The notes beneath the pieces were generated by a model. That model worked only from the letters and a program-made list of their open reading frames with translations. It ran no database searches and was not told the origin of the DNA. Below, one piece after another: positions 7,424-15,269 of a stretch of 20,714 nt of DNA. Position numbers and translations under genes: made by a program. Source of the DNA: Bacteroidales bacterium (GTDB taxonomy: Bacteria > Bacteroidota > Bacteroidia > Bacteroidales > Muribaculaceae). Positions within the stretch are counted from its first letter, which is position 1. Every line of letters begins with the position of its first letter. The DNA is taken from assembly GCA_004554255.1 (NCBI GenBank), contig SFNC01000026.1, positions 1 through 20,714 of the forward strand, in the 5' to 3' direction.

Positions 7424-9509
7424 TTCCCCATTCCACAGTTCTGGGGATTGTCAGCGCCAGTGTCCTGGCAAAGACACGGTTGTACGGTGCTGAGAGGGTG
7501 GGGTCGTCATCCAGAATCCGCTCGGCATATTTGCGCGCCAACTGTATGGTGAGTCCGTCCTTTGCGAGGTTTGCGATGCGAAGATTAAATGCGAGACCGC
7601 TCTGGCGAGTGCCCTCTATGTCGCCCGGGCCGCGCATCTGCATGTCGGCTTCGGCGATAACGAAGCCGTCGGTGGTCTGCGTCATCAGCTCAAGGCGTTT
7701 GCGGGTATCGCGTCCAATTTTTCGCTTGGACATGAGAATGCAGTAGCTCTGGTCCGAGCCACGGCCTACGCGTCCGCGCAGCTGATGCAGCTGTGAGAGT
7801 CCGAACCGCTCGGCGTTCTCGATAATCATTGTGGAAGCGTTGGGGACATTCACCCCGACTTCTATCACGGTTGTTGCCACGAGGATTTTGGCCTCGCCGG
7901 ACGCGAAAATGCCCATCTGGTAGTCCTTGGTCTCGGGCTTCATCTTGCCGTGTACAAATGCCACCTTGTATTGCGGAAAGGTCTCGCGTATAGACTCGTA
8001 GCCTTCCTCCAGGCACTTGAGGTCCAGTTTCTCGTTTTCCTCGATGAGCGGGTAGACGATGTACGCCTGCCTGCCGGCCCTGAGCTGTGCGCCCAGGCCT
8101 TTAAGCACCTGCAGGCGGTTGTCCTCGTAGCGGAGGACGGTGGTGACGGGTTTGCGTCCGGGGGGAAGCTCGTCTATCACGGACACGTCCAGGTCGCCGT
8201 AAACCGTCATGGCCAAAGTGCGGGGGATGGGTGTGGCGGTCATCACCAGCACGTGTGGCGCCGGGTTGTTTTTTCCCCATAGTCTTGCGCGCTGCGCCAC
8301 GCCGAAGCGGTGTTGCTCGTCTATCACCGCCAGGCCCAGGTTTCGGAACTGTACGGTGTCCTCCACCAGCGCATGGGTACCCACCAGCAGCTGTATGCTG
8401 CCGTCCATAAGTCCGGCGTGAATGCTCTCACGTTCCTTTTTGCGTGTGCTGCCGGTGAGCAGACGCACGTCAATGCCGATTTTCGCGGCAAGAGAGCGCA
8501 GAGTCTCGTAGTGCTGGGTGGCGAGAATCTCCGTAGGAGCCATCAGGCATGCCTGTGCGCCGTTGTCAATGGCAAGCAGCATGCACATCAGCGCCACCAA
8601 AGTTTTTCCGGAGCCTACGTCGCCCTGCACCAGGCGGTTCATCTGGTGGCCTGAGCGCATGTCCTCGCGCACTTCCCTGATGACGCGTTTCTGAGCGTCG
8701 GTGAGGGTGAAGGGCAGACACTCGTTGTAAAACCGGTTGAAGAAATGGCCCACACGGGCGAAGACCGCGCCGGAACTCTCGGATTTGTTTTTTCGGGCGG
8801 TGCGCAGCATATCCACCTGTATATAAAGGAGTTCCTCTATCTTAAGGCGCTCGCGGGCTTTCTTTAGTTTTTCGGGGTCCGAAGGGTTGTGTACCGTAAT
8901 CAGAGCATCGCGAATCGCGGGCAGCTTAAGCTCGTTAATCACCATCGGTGGCAGGGGATCGGCCAGGGAAGGGAACCTTTCCAGGGTGTTTGTAATCCAC
9001 GAGTGGATGTGTCGCGAGGATATTCCGCGCTGTCTCAGCCGGTCTGTGAGCGGATAAACGGGATGCAGCCCCTCGCCGGCGCCGGGTTTTGCGGCGGGGT
9101 CTATCTCGGGATGTATCATGGACCATCGCCTGCCGGCCTCGAAGTACGACGGCTTGCCGTACATGTAGTATTCCACGCCGGGCTGGTAGGCTTTCTGTAT
9201 TCCGGCTATGCCCTTGAACCACAGGACTTCCATGGCTGCGGTACCGTCCGAGAACAGTCCTATAAGCCTTTTTTTCGCGCCTTCGCCCTGGGTGTTGAAG
9301 CTTATAAACCGACCGCGAACCTGCACGGACGGCATCTCGCCGGCAAAGTCGGCGATGGCATACGTCTTGCTGCGGTCCACGTAAGCGCGCGGGTAGTACT
9401 GCACCAGCTCCAGCGCGTTGCGAATGCCCAACTCCTTTGTCAGGAGCTCGGCGCGCTGCGGGCCAATGCCCTTTACGAACTGTATGTCCAGGTCGCGCAG
9501 GCGGTTCAC
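7413..9509 (-). CDS. recG: ATP-dependent DNA helicase RecG
   Basis: RecG remodels stalled replication forks and branch-migrates Holliday junctions. The 698-residue length is normal for the family. The N-terminal wedge/OB region (about 1-230) precedes two helicase domains: Walker A GDVGSGKT (296-303), DEQH box (397-400), TATPIPRT (about 426-433) and, near the C-terminus, the QLHQLRGRVGRG motif typical of RecG. The start is a GTG at 9509, one base after the ispD stop codon, with GGAGG about 12 nt upstream inside the end of ispD; such spacing indicates translational coupling. It is the last gene of the glyA-ispD-recG operon. Confidence 0.96.
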   Translation of the reverse strand: MNRLRDLDIQFVKGIGPQRAELLTKELGIRNALELVQYYPRAYVDRSKTYAIADFAGEMPSVQVRGRFISFNTQGEGAKKRLIGLFSDGTAAMEVLWFKGIAGIQKAYQPGVEYYMYGKPSYFEAGRRWSMIHPEIDPAAKPGAGEGLHPVYPLTDRLRQRGISSRHIHSWITNTLERFPSLADPLPPMVINELKLPAIRDALITVHNPSDPEKLKKARERLKIEELLYIQVDMLRTARKNKSESSGAVFARVGHFFNRFYNECLPFTLTDAQKRVIREVREDMRSGHQMNRLVQGDVGSGKTLVALMCMLLAIDNGAQACLMAPTEILATQHYETLRSLAAKIGIDVRLLTGSTRKKERESIHAGLMDGSIQLLVGTHALVEDTVQFRNLGLAVIDEQHRFGVAQRARLWGKNNPAPHVLVMTATPIPRTLAMTVYGDLDVSVIDELPPGRKPVTTVLRYEDNRLQVLKGLGAQLRAGRQAYIVYPLIEENEKLDLKCLEEGYESIRETFPQYKVAFVHGKMKPETKDYQMGIFASGEAKILVATTVIEVGVNVPNASTMIIENAERFGLSQLHQLRGRVGRGSDQSYCILMSKRKIGRDTRKRLELMTQTTDGFVIAEADMQMRGPGDIEGTRQSGLAFNLRIANLAKDGLTIQLARKYAERILDDDPTLSAPYNRVFARTLALTIPRTVEWGKIS

Positions 9510-9510
9510 G

Positions 9511-10212
9511 TCAGGATTCCGCCTCCTCGGCAGTGGCTTTCATGAGGGCTTCGGCGACGATGATGTCGCGTGGCCATGTTATTTTAATGTTTACGGGCGA
9601 GCCTTCCACCATTGTCACTTTGGCGCCGTAAGCCTCTACAACAGAGGCATCGTCGGTGAACCGAGGCTGTAGCGGCTGCCGGTACGCCTGTCTGAGCAGT
9701 TGCGCGTCGAAGCCCTGGGGCGTCTGAACGGCGCGGAAGGGCGAGCGGTCTACGGCCGTGTCGGTGTCGGCGCGTCTCAGAGAGTCTGTGACGGGGACGG
9801 CAGGAACTACCGCGCCGTGTTGGGCCGCGCCGCGTATCACTCTGTCTATCAGTGCGCTGTTTGCGAGCGGGCGGGCTGCGTCGTGTATCAGAATGATGTC
9901 GGCATTGTCGGTGATGGCCTCCAGGGCGTTGCGCACGGATATGGAGCGGGTGGCGCCGCCGGCCACGGTCTGCGGCGACTCATAGTTGTACCGGCGGCAT
10001 AGCTGCTGCCATACGGGCATCATCTCCGGGGAGAGAGCGATTATAATCTGTGCGCCGGGTACGGCGTGGCGGAATGCGTCAACGGCGTGCATCAGCAGGG
10101 GGCGTCCGCCCAGACAGCAGAACTGTTTGGCCACAGCACCGCCAAAGCGGCTGCCGCTACCGGCGGCAACCACTATGACGGCAATGTGTTGTGGCTCAGT
10201 GTCTTTTACCAT
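9511..10212 (-). CDS. ispD: 2-C-methyl-D-erythritol 4-phosphate cytidylyltransferase
   Basis: IspD makes CDP-methylerythritol from CTP and MEP in the non-mevalonate isoprenoid pathway. The 233-residue protein has the nucleotide-binding start VVAAGSGSRFGG with the conserved Arg22 and Lys29 (…AKQF), GGATRSISVRNAL (85-97), IHDAARPL (109-116), and NIKITWPRD, in which Lys210 corresponds to the conserved substrate-contacting lysine. All key positions are present. Its ATG overlaps the glyA stop by 7 nt (ATGGTAA), and its stop is one base before recG. The overlap arrangement argues for expression from the glyA promoter. Confidence 0.94.
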   Translation of the reverse strand: MVKDTEPQHIAVIVVAAGSGSRFGGAVAKQFCCLGGRPLLMHAVDAFRHAVPGAQIIIALSPEMMPVWQQLCRRYNYESPQTVAGGATRSISVRNALEAITDNADIILIHDAARPLANSALIDRVIRGAAQHGAVVPAVPVTDSLRRADTDTAVDRSPFRAVQTPQGFDAQLLRQAYRQPLQPRFTDDASVVEAYGAKVTMVEGSPVNIKITWPRDIIVAEALMKATAEEAES

Positions 10213-11486
10213 GCAAAGATGGGATATTGCGACATCATTTCGTTAACCTGACGGCGAACATCGGCAATTACTTCGGCGTTCTCGGGGTCGCTGAGCACGC
10301 GGTCAATCATATCGGCGATAACGTCCATCTTGTCTTCCTTTACGCCGCGTGTGGTGATGGCGGGAGTTCCGAGGCGAATGCCGGAAGTCTGGAAGGGCGA
10401 GCGGCTGTCGAACGGCACCATGTTCTTGTTTGCGGTGATGTCGGCGTCCACCAGGACTTTTTCAGCAACTTTACCGGTGAGGTCGGGGAATTTGGTGCGC
10501 AGGTCCACCAGGATGCAGTGGTTGTCGGTACCGCCGGAGACGATTTTGTAGCCACGGTCTGCGAGGGCATTCGCCAAAGCGGCGGCGTTCTTTTTCACCT
10601 GCATCTGGTATTCGCGGAATTCGGGTTTCAGTGCTTCGCCGAAGGCAACGGCCTTGGCGGCGATAACGTGTTCGAGGGGGCCTCCCTGAACGCCGGGGAA
10701 AACGGCGGAGTCCAGCAGCTGGCTCATCTTCTTAACCACGCCCTTGGGAGTTTTCTTGCCCCAGGGATTGTCGAAGTCCTTGCCCATCAGGATTATGCCG
10801 CCACGGGGACCGCGCAGAGTCTTGTGCGTGGTGGATGTCACGATATGTGCGTGTTTGACGGGATTTTCAAGGAGCCCGGCTGCAATGAGTCCGGCGGGGT
10901 GAGCCATGTCCACCATGAAAATTGCGCCGATTTCATCGGCGAGTCTGCGCATGCGCGCATAGTCCCATTCGCGGCTGTATGCGCTTGCGCCGCCGATAAT
11001 CAGCTTGGGACGTTCGCGGCGTGCCACTTCCTCCATGTGGTCGTAGTCCACAAGTCCGGTTTCGGCATTCACGTTATATTCTAAGGCGTTGAACACGAGG
11101 CCGGAGAAGTTTACGGGGCTGCCGTGGCTGAGGTGTCCTCCGTGGCTTAGGTTGAGGCCCATGAATTTATCGCCGGGCTGCAGGCAGGCCATGAAAACGG
11201 CCATGTTCGCCTGTGCGCCGCTGTGCGGCTGTACGTTGGCGTACTCGGCACCGAAGAGGTCCTTGAGGCGGATGCGTGCCAGCTCCTCGGCCTCGTCCAC
11301 CACCTGGCAGCCGCCATAGTAGCGGTGGCCGGGGTAGCCCTCGGCGTATTTATTGGTGAGGCACGAGCCCATGGCCTCCATGACTTCGTCGCTGACAAAG
11401 TTCTCGCTGGCAATCAGTTCAATGCCTTTTTTCTGGCGCTCGTGTTCGCGCTGTATGATTTCAAAAATCTGTTTGTCTCTTTCCAT
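10206..11486 (-). CDS. glyA: Serine hydroxymethyltransferase
   Basis: GlyA interconverts serine and glycine while loading tetrahydrofolate with a one-carbon unit; PLP-dependent and cytosolic. It has 426 residues, near the usual 415-430. Visible motifs are IELIASENF (22-30), NKYAEGYPGHRYYGG (45-59), the PLP region DMAHPAGL (193-200) and TSTTHKTLRGPRGG, in which Lys222 is the PLP-binding lysine. I used the ATG at 11486 (MERDKQIF); the frame extends to 11555 but would then read through the promoter. It is the first gene of the operon with ispD and recG. Its link to the kbl/tdh genes 5 kb away is metabolic (glycine), not transcriptional. Confidence 0.97.
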   Translation of the reverse strand: MERDKQIFEIIQREHERQKKGIELIASENFVSDEVMEAMGSCLTNKYAEGYPGHRYYGGCQVVDEAEELARIRLKDLFGAEYANVQPHSGAQANMAVFMACLQPGDKFMGLNLSHGGHLSHGSPVNFSGLVFNALEYNVNAETGLVDYDHMEEVARRERPKLIIGGASAYSREWDYARMRRLADEIGAIFMVDMAHPAGLIAAGLLENPVKHAHIVTSTTHKTLRGPRGGIILMGKDFDNPWGKKTPKGVVKKMSQLLDSAVFPGVQGGPLEHVIAAKAVAFGEALKPEFREYQMQVKKNAAALANALADRGYKIVSGGTDNHCILVDLRTKFPDLTGKVAEKVLVDADITANKNMVPFDSRSPFQTSGIRLGTPAITTRGVKEDKMDVIADMIDRVLSDPENAEVIADVRRQVNEMMSQYPIFAW

Positions 11487-11525
11487 ATCAATACTTTTTA
11501 GGGGTAGATTTAAGGGTGTTGTATG

Positions 11526-11556
11526 CAAATATAGTACAGTTCGGCGAGACTGCAAA
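11526..11556 (-). promoter_or_regulatory. Bacteroidetes-type promoter of glyA-ispD-recG
   Basis: On the minus strand TTTG (11553-11556), a 19-nt spacer and TATATTTG (11526-11533) form a perfect consensus. The start is expected near 11519, about 33 nt before the glyA ATG. It fills the 72-nt gap after the C10 protease gene. Confidence 0.88.
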
Positions 11557-11558
11557 AT

Positions 11559-13592
11559 TTATTTTATTAATGTAAGCGAAGATTTGTTTCCGCGGCGCAC
11601 CAGATATATTCCGGGCCTGATGTCGGCGGCCTGAATCTCAATGCCGCGCAGGTCGTAATACCGTGTGGCGCTGCTATTGTCGGTGTCCGGGATAATATCC
11701 TCAATGCCGGCGTTTTCCTTTATGTCCACAAAGTACGACGACGTGCTGATTGAGTACGCCGAGTTGCCGCTGTATGCTCCGACAATCATGCGGTATCGGC
11801 CGGCGGGGAATCCCTCGGGGATGTCCAGCGTATAGGCGACGTCGGCCGAGGTGCGGGCTTTTACGCGAGTGGTAATGTCGGGCGAGTGCAGCAGCATTGT
11901 CAGCGAGCCGGAGGCGTCTGCCGGGCACAATCCCAGGAACGAGGTTATGTCGCGGTCGCCGTTGTTGGCGTTGTAGAGCCGGGCGCCGATAGTGGGCGTG
12001 GTGCCGTTTTCGTATTCCCCGTCGCCGGAGATTGTGGCTGAGACATTCTGCGGGTCTGAGCTAACGGGCTGGTCAACGAGGATGTTGTTGCCTTCTATGG
12101 TGATTCTGACGGAGCTGTAGCTGTTTTCCACATTGTAACGTAATGGAATCCAGGTATATGCGCCGCTGAGGCGGTAGAACAGCGACAGGTCGTAGGAACC
12201 GTTCATCACTGATGAGGGAATCGAGCACTCCAGGGTGCGCACTCCGGTCAGCGGCAGCAGCGAGACATTCGACGCGGCGATGATGGTCTGTGACATGAAG
12301 TCTCCGCTGAGGCGCACGGCGATGTCGAATTCTCCGGGCATGTACGACATGTTGTAGAACCCTCCCATGTCTGTGCTCTCCTGTGCCGTTACGGTAATCT
12401 TCATTCCCGAGGCCGACACTTTCAGGTCGCCGCGGATGGCCATGTATGGGTCGGCGGAGGTGTCCGCGCCTGTGGCGGGGCGGATGCCGGTGACTACATT
12501 CTGGTCGTAGTTATATCCGCCGATGCCACCTCCGGAGCCCAACTTGTCGGGGTTGAGGGCCGACAGACGGAAGTATCCGTCCGAGACGCCATCCCAGCCC
12601 CAGTTTATGTGGAAAAATCCGTCGGAGCGGTATCCGTCGCAGACAAAGGAGTGTCCGCCGCCGTCGCCGCGGCCGTTGTATATCACGGGGCCTGTAGTGG
12701 CCAGGTTGTTGTAAATCAGCGCATCCCATTCCTCGGCGGTATAGTGCTCGCGGTATTCCAGCGACAGGGATTTGGTATAGCCGAAATTTGTGGCGAGAGC
12801 GGATGCTATTTTGGGAGATGTTGCCAGCGAGCCTTTAGCATCTGCGCCGTAATTCATTTCCACGGCATATCCGGTGGCTTGCATCAGTTTTGCCACTGCC
12901 TGGCGCTGGGTTGCCGGAGATGCGGATGTGTATGTCGCGGCCATGTTGTGCCAGTCAAAGGTGACATTGGCGAAATTCATGGACAGGGAAACGTTGCGCG
13001 CGCCGTTGTACCAGCTGTACGAGGCTGTTCCGGTGCCTTTCTGCGGGTGCCCGAAGTGCTTCATAACCTGGGACATGGCAGTTGCTACACAACCGGTGTA
13101 GCAGCGTTGCCCGGCGCTGTTGTCGGGGCAGAGGTCATTGTATGGCGATGTCTGATTCCAGGTTGTGGACAGTATCGGCGCTATGTCGCGTCGGGTTTCC
13201 GCGGTCCTTGCTATGGCGATTTTCTCTGCGGGGTTATCGTCTCCGGCAGAGGATATGATGGCGACATATTGGTCAAGCCACCATTTTGTGGCCGGTGCGA
13301 TATTGTCAATTGATTCCAGCGGGCGGTCCAGGATGGCGAGGAGGGGCTCGGCGCAGTCGTCGGCGCTCACTATCAGCGAATTGTCATTGTCCGAGAAGAT
13401 ATAATAGGCGATGCCCGAATCGTACTCGCCGGTGGCGGAGAGTGTTAGTCTCGAGCCGTTTTTAACGGGTGATTTGTGCGTATGTTTGTAAGTGCTCATG
13501 GCCCGCGCAAGAGCCTCATCGGCAGGCAGTTGGCGCGCTTCGCCGCATAGGGCGGCAAGTATTATGGCAGAGCAGACAAGTAGTTTTGTCAT
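11559..13592 (-). CDS. Secreted C10-family (streptopain-like) cysteine protease
   Basis: The 677-residue protein starts with a signal peptide (about 1-19), then a propeptide-like region containing DNSLIVSADD (about 20-135) and a papain-fold catalytic domain. The catalytic cysteine is Cys168 in the motif TGCVATAMSQVMKHFG, the histidine is His314 in GGGHSFVCDGY, and HINWGWDG (328-335) completes the active site; these match peptidase family C10. The remaining 300 residues look like beta-sandwich modules. The last 50 (627-677) include YYDLRG and PGIYLVRRG, resembling the short C-terminal sorting-type domain common in secreted Bacteroidales proteins, so export by a type IX-like route is plausible. 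Relatives include SpeB and the Bacteroides fragilis Bfp proteases. It probably degrades host or dietary protein; no inhibitor gene is adjacent. Confidence 0.9.
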   Translation of the reverse strand: MTKLLVCSAIILAALCGEARQLPADEALARAMSTYKHTHKSPVKNGSRLTLSATGEYDSGIAYYIFSDNDNSLIVSADDCAEPLLAILDRPLESIDNIAPATKWWLDQYVAIISSAGDDNPAEKIAIARTAETRRDIAPILSTTWNQTSPYNDLCPDNSAGQRCYTGCVATAMSQVMKHFGHPQKGTGTASYSWYNGARNVSLSMNFANVTFDWHNMAATYTSASPATQRQAVAKLMQATGYAVEMNYGADAKGSLATSPKIASALATNFGYTKSLSLEYREHYTAEEWDALIYNNLATTGPVIYNGRGDGGGHSFVCDGYRSDGFFHINWGWDGVSDGYFRLSALNPDKLGSGGGIGGYNYDQNVVTGIRPATGADTSADPYMAIRGDLKVSASGMKITVTAQESTDMGGFYNMSYMPGEFDIAVRLSGDFMSQTIIAASNVSLLPLTGVRTLECSIPSSVMNGSYDLSLFYRLSGAYTWIPLRYNVENSYSSVRITIEGNNILVDQPVSSDPQNVSATISGDGEYENGTTPTIGARLYNANNGDRDITSFLGLCPADASGSLTMLLHSPDITTRVKARTSADVAYTLDIPEGFPAGRYRMIVGAYSGNSAYSISTSSYFVDIKENAGIEDIIPDTDNSSATRYYDLRGIEIQAADIRPGIYLVRRGNKSSLTLIK

Positions 13593-13613
13593 AGGAGGAA
13601 AACATTATAATCA

Positions 13614-13621
13614 CAAAGGTA
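13614..13621 (-). promoter_or_regulatory. -7 element before the C10 protease gene
   Basis: TACCTTTG on the minus strand fits TAnnTTTG, with an expected start about 15 nt before the ATG. No TTTG is found at the right spacing upstream, so the assignment is moderate. Confidence 0.5.
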
Positions 13622-13703
13622 CGAAAAAAAATATGTGTTTTACGGGTATTTTTGTCTAAATTCACAACGAAACCACAAGTTTTTAACGAATGCGCCATAT
13701 ACA

Positions 13704-13749
13704 GTGCTGCCGCACCGGCAGGGAAATATCCCCGATGGTGCGGCAGCAC
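13704..13749 (-). terminator. Strong GC-rich hairpin after the glycogen operon
   Basis: A perfect 13-bp inverted repeat (arms 13704-13716 and 13737-13749), whose 20-nt loop can pair further through GGG/CCC. It lies 54 nt after the stop of the GH57 gene. No T run follows directly, so it could be a terminator, an mRNA-stabilising 3' end, or part of the neighbouring repeat element. Confidence 0.55.
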
Positions 13750-13751
13750 AT

Positions 13752-13789
13752 TTAGACCCTGTTCCCCAATATTTGTTAATGCAGGGGTC
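13752..13789. repeat. 38-nt hairpin repeat, copy A
   Basis: This segment begins TTAGACCC and ends GGGGTC, with the core TTCCCCAATATTTG between. It is identical at 36 of 38 positions to 20618-20655. The ends pair (AGACCCTG with CAGGGGTCT, one bulge). It sits 14 nt after the GH57 stop codon and 2 nt from the large hairpin. Confidence 0.85.
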
Positions 13790-13803
13790 TTAGTATAAGT
13801 CTG

Positions 13804-15246
13804 TTATTCGGCTTTCTTGGCGGGAGCGGCTTTGGCTTTTTTTGCCTTGGGCTCTTTCTCAGCCTTGGTGGCCTTGGCGCATCTGGGCTTTGCGGGAGCC
13901 TTTTCTGCCTTGGCTTTGGGCTCGCGCAGGGCATGCTCCTCGTTGTAGTGCTCCAGGTCGCGGCGTGCCGACGCCAGCTCTTTGTTGAGGGTGGCTATCT
14001 CACGCTCCTGATTGCGGATGGTGGTCAGCAGGGCGTTCAGTTCCTCGTTCTCGATTTCCATGGGGTACTGGTCCTCTACACGCACGATGAAGTCGGCAAG
14101 GACGTTCATATAGTTCGTAAATGCCTGGAAAGGAGTCTCGTAGGGGCTGAAAAGAGAGTGAACGGCGCCATCGGCAAGGTGCTTGGTGGACATGTAATAG
14201 AAGTGGTCCGAACCCTGCAGATACCACCAGTCCTGCTTGAGGCGGCGGTCCTGGCAGAGGCGTACGCGCTCGGCCACGGTGTAGAGTTTGCGGAAGGCCT
14301 CGTTCTGCAGTTCGTTACCTAACCAGGCGGATACGTCGCGGGCTTCGTCGGCGTTGCTGATGGGGTGCATCACCACAAGCTGGTCTACGGGTTTAAGCTT
14401 CTTGATGGCCTCGGACGGTGTCCAGAATACAATGCCGCGTTCGGCGGCCATGCGGGGCAGCGCCTCCAGGAACTGGAAAATGCCGGACTCGGCGGGGTGA
14501 ATGCCACCGAAAGTCTCCAGATTCAGGCAGATGTTAACAATCTGCTCGTCGGCGGGAGTGGCAGCAACCCAGTCCATGTATTTGTCGGCGGTGAGGGGGT
14601 ATGCGTCCCAAGAGGTGTCAGAGAAACGGAAAGCGATGTCGTCGGACAGTTTTGCGTTGCGCATCAGCACCTTGAGTTTGGGCGCGGAGGCAGCCGAGTA
14701 AACATAGTTGGGAGATTTCCAGCCCAGGATGTGCTTGGCGCCCTCGGTTAGCACACCTTTGTATCCCATGGCAAGAATCTGGGGAGCTATTTCGTCGCTG
14801 TATATGAGCTCGGTGTTGCGGAGGATCTGAGGGTCAACACCGAACAGCACGTTGATTTTGTTGGAGAGCACGCGCACCTGCTCGGCGAACTCCTCGGGGT
14901 CTGTCAGCGATGCCAGCGAGTGAGCGTAGGGCACGGCCAGGAATTCCACACAGTCGGTTGCGGCGAGTTTCTTGAGCAGGTCTATCATCTCGGGAACGTA
15001 CTGTTCCAGCTGTTCAATGGCTACGCCGGAGATGGAGATAGAGCACTTGAATGTGCCGTGTGCGGCCTCAATCATGCGCAGAAGTGTCTGTGCCGCAGGG
15101 ATGTACGAGCGTTGGGCTATGCGGGTGACGATGTCGTCGTTAAGGAAATCGTCGTAGTAATAGTGATCATTGCCGATGTCGAAGAAACGGTAGCGTTTCA
15201 GACGCATGGGCTGGTGAATCTCAAAATTTAAGCTTACGGCTTTCAT
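13804..15246 (-). CDS. Glycoside hydrolase family 57 protein, possibly catalytically altered
   Basis: The GH57 family acts on alpha-glucans by a retaining mechanism with a Glu nucleophile and an Asp acid/base. This 480-residue protein has the N-terminal HQP motif (11-13), FLAVPYAHS (102-110), ILRNTELIYSDE with the probable nucleophile Glu146, and NLETFGG (242-248). In the last motif the residue where the acid/base Asp of the family's D-Y-E-T-F-G motif is expected is Asn242 (codon AAT). A coiled-coil-like helix (about 395-440) is followed by a 40-residue tail almost entirely Lys, Ala, Glu and Pro. No signal peptide, so cytoplasmic. It is the last gene of the operon with a debranching enzyme and a GT4 transferase (23-nt gap), pointing to glycogen metabolism. 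It could be a low-activity enzyme, a binding protein or an amylase with another acid. Confidence 0.85.
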   Translation of the reverse strand: MKAVSLNFEIHQPMRLKRYRFFDIGNDHYYYDDFLNDDIVTRIAQRSYIPAAQTLLRMIEAAHGTFKCSISISGVAIEQLEQYVPEMIDLLKKLAATDCVEFLAVPYAHSLASLTDPEEFAEQVRVLSNKINVLFGVDPQILRNTELIYSDEIAPQILAMGYKGVLTEGAKHILGWKSPNYVYSAASAPKLKVLMRNAKLSDDIAFRFSDTSWDAYPLTADKYMDWVAATPADEQIVNICLNLETFGGIHPAESGIFQFLEALPRMAAERGIVFWTPSEAIKKLKPVDQLVVMHPISNADEARDVSAWLGNELQNEAFRKLYTVAERVRLCQDRRLKQDWWYLQGSDHFYYMSTKHLADGAVHSLFSPYETPFQAFTNYMNVLADFIVRVEDQYPMEIENEELNALLTTIRNQEREIATLNKELASARRDLEHYNEEHALREPKAKAEKAPAKPRCAKATKAEKEPKAKKAKAAPAKKAE

Positions 15247-15269
15247 TGTTGTATCGGGGTGTAAGATTG

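Noticed and set aside
10191..11084. 297-codon plus-strand open frame
   Set aside because: Antisense to glyA; no start signal or domain.
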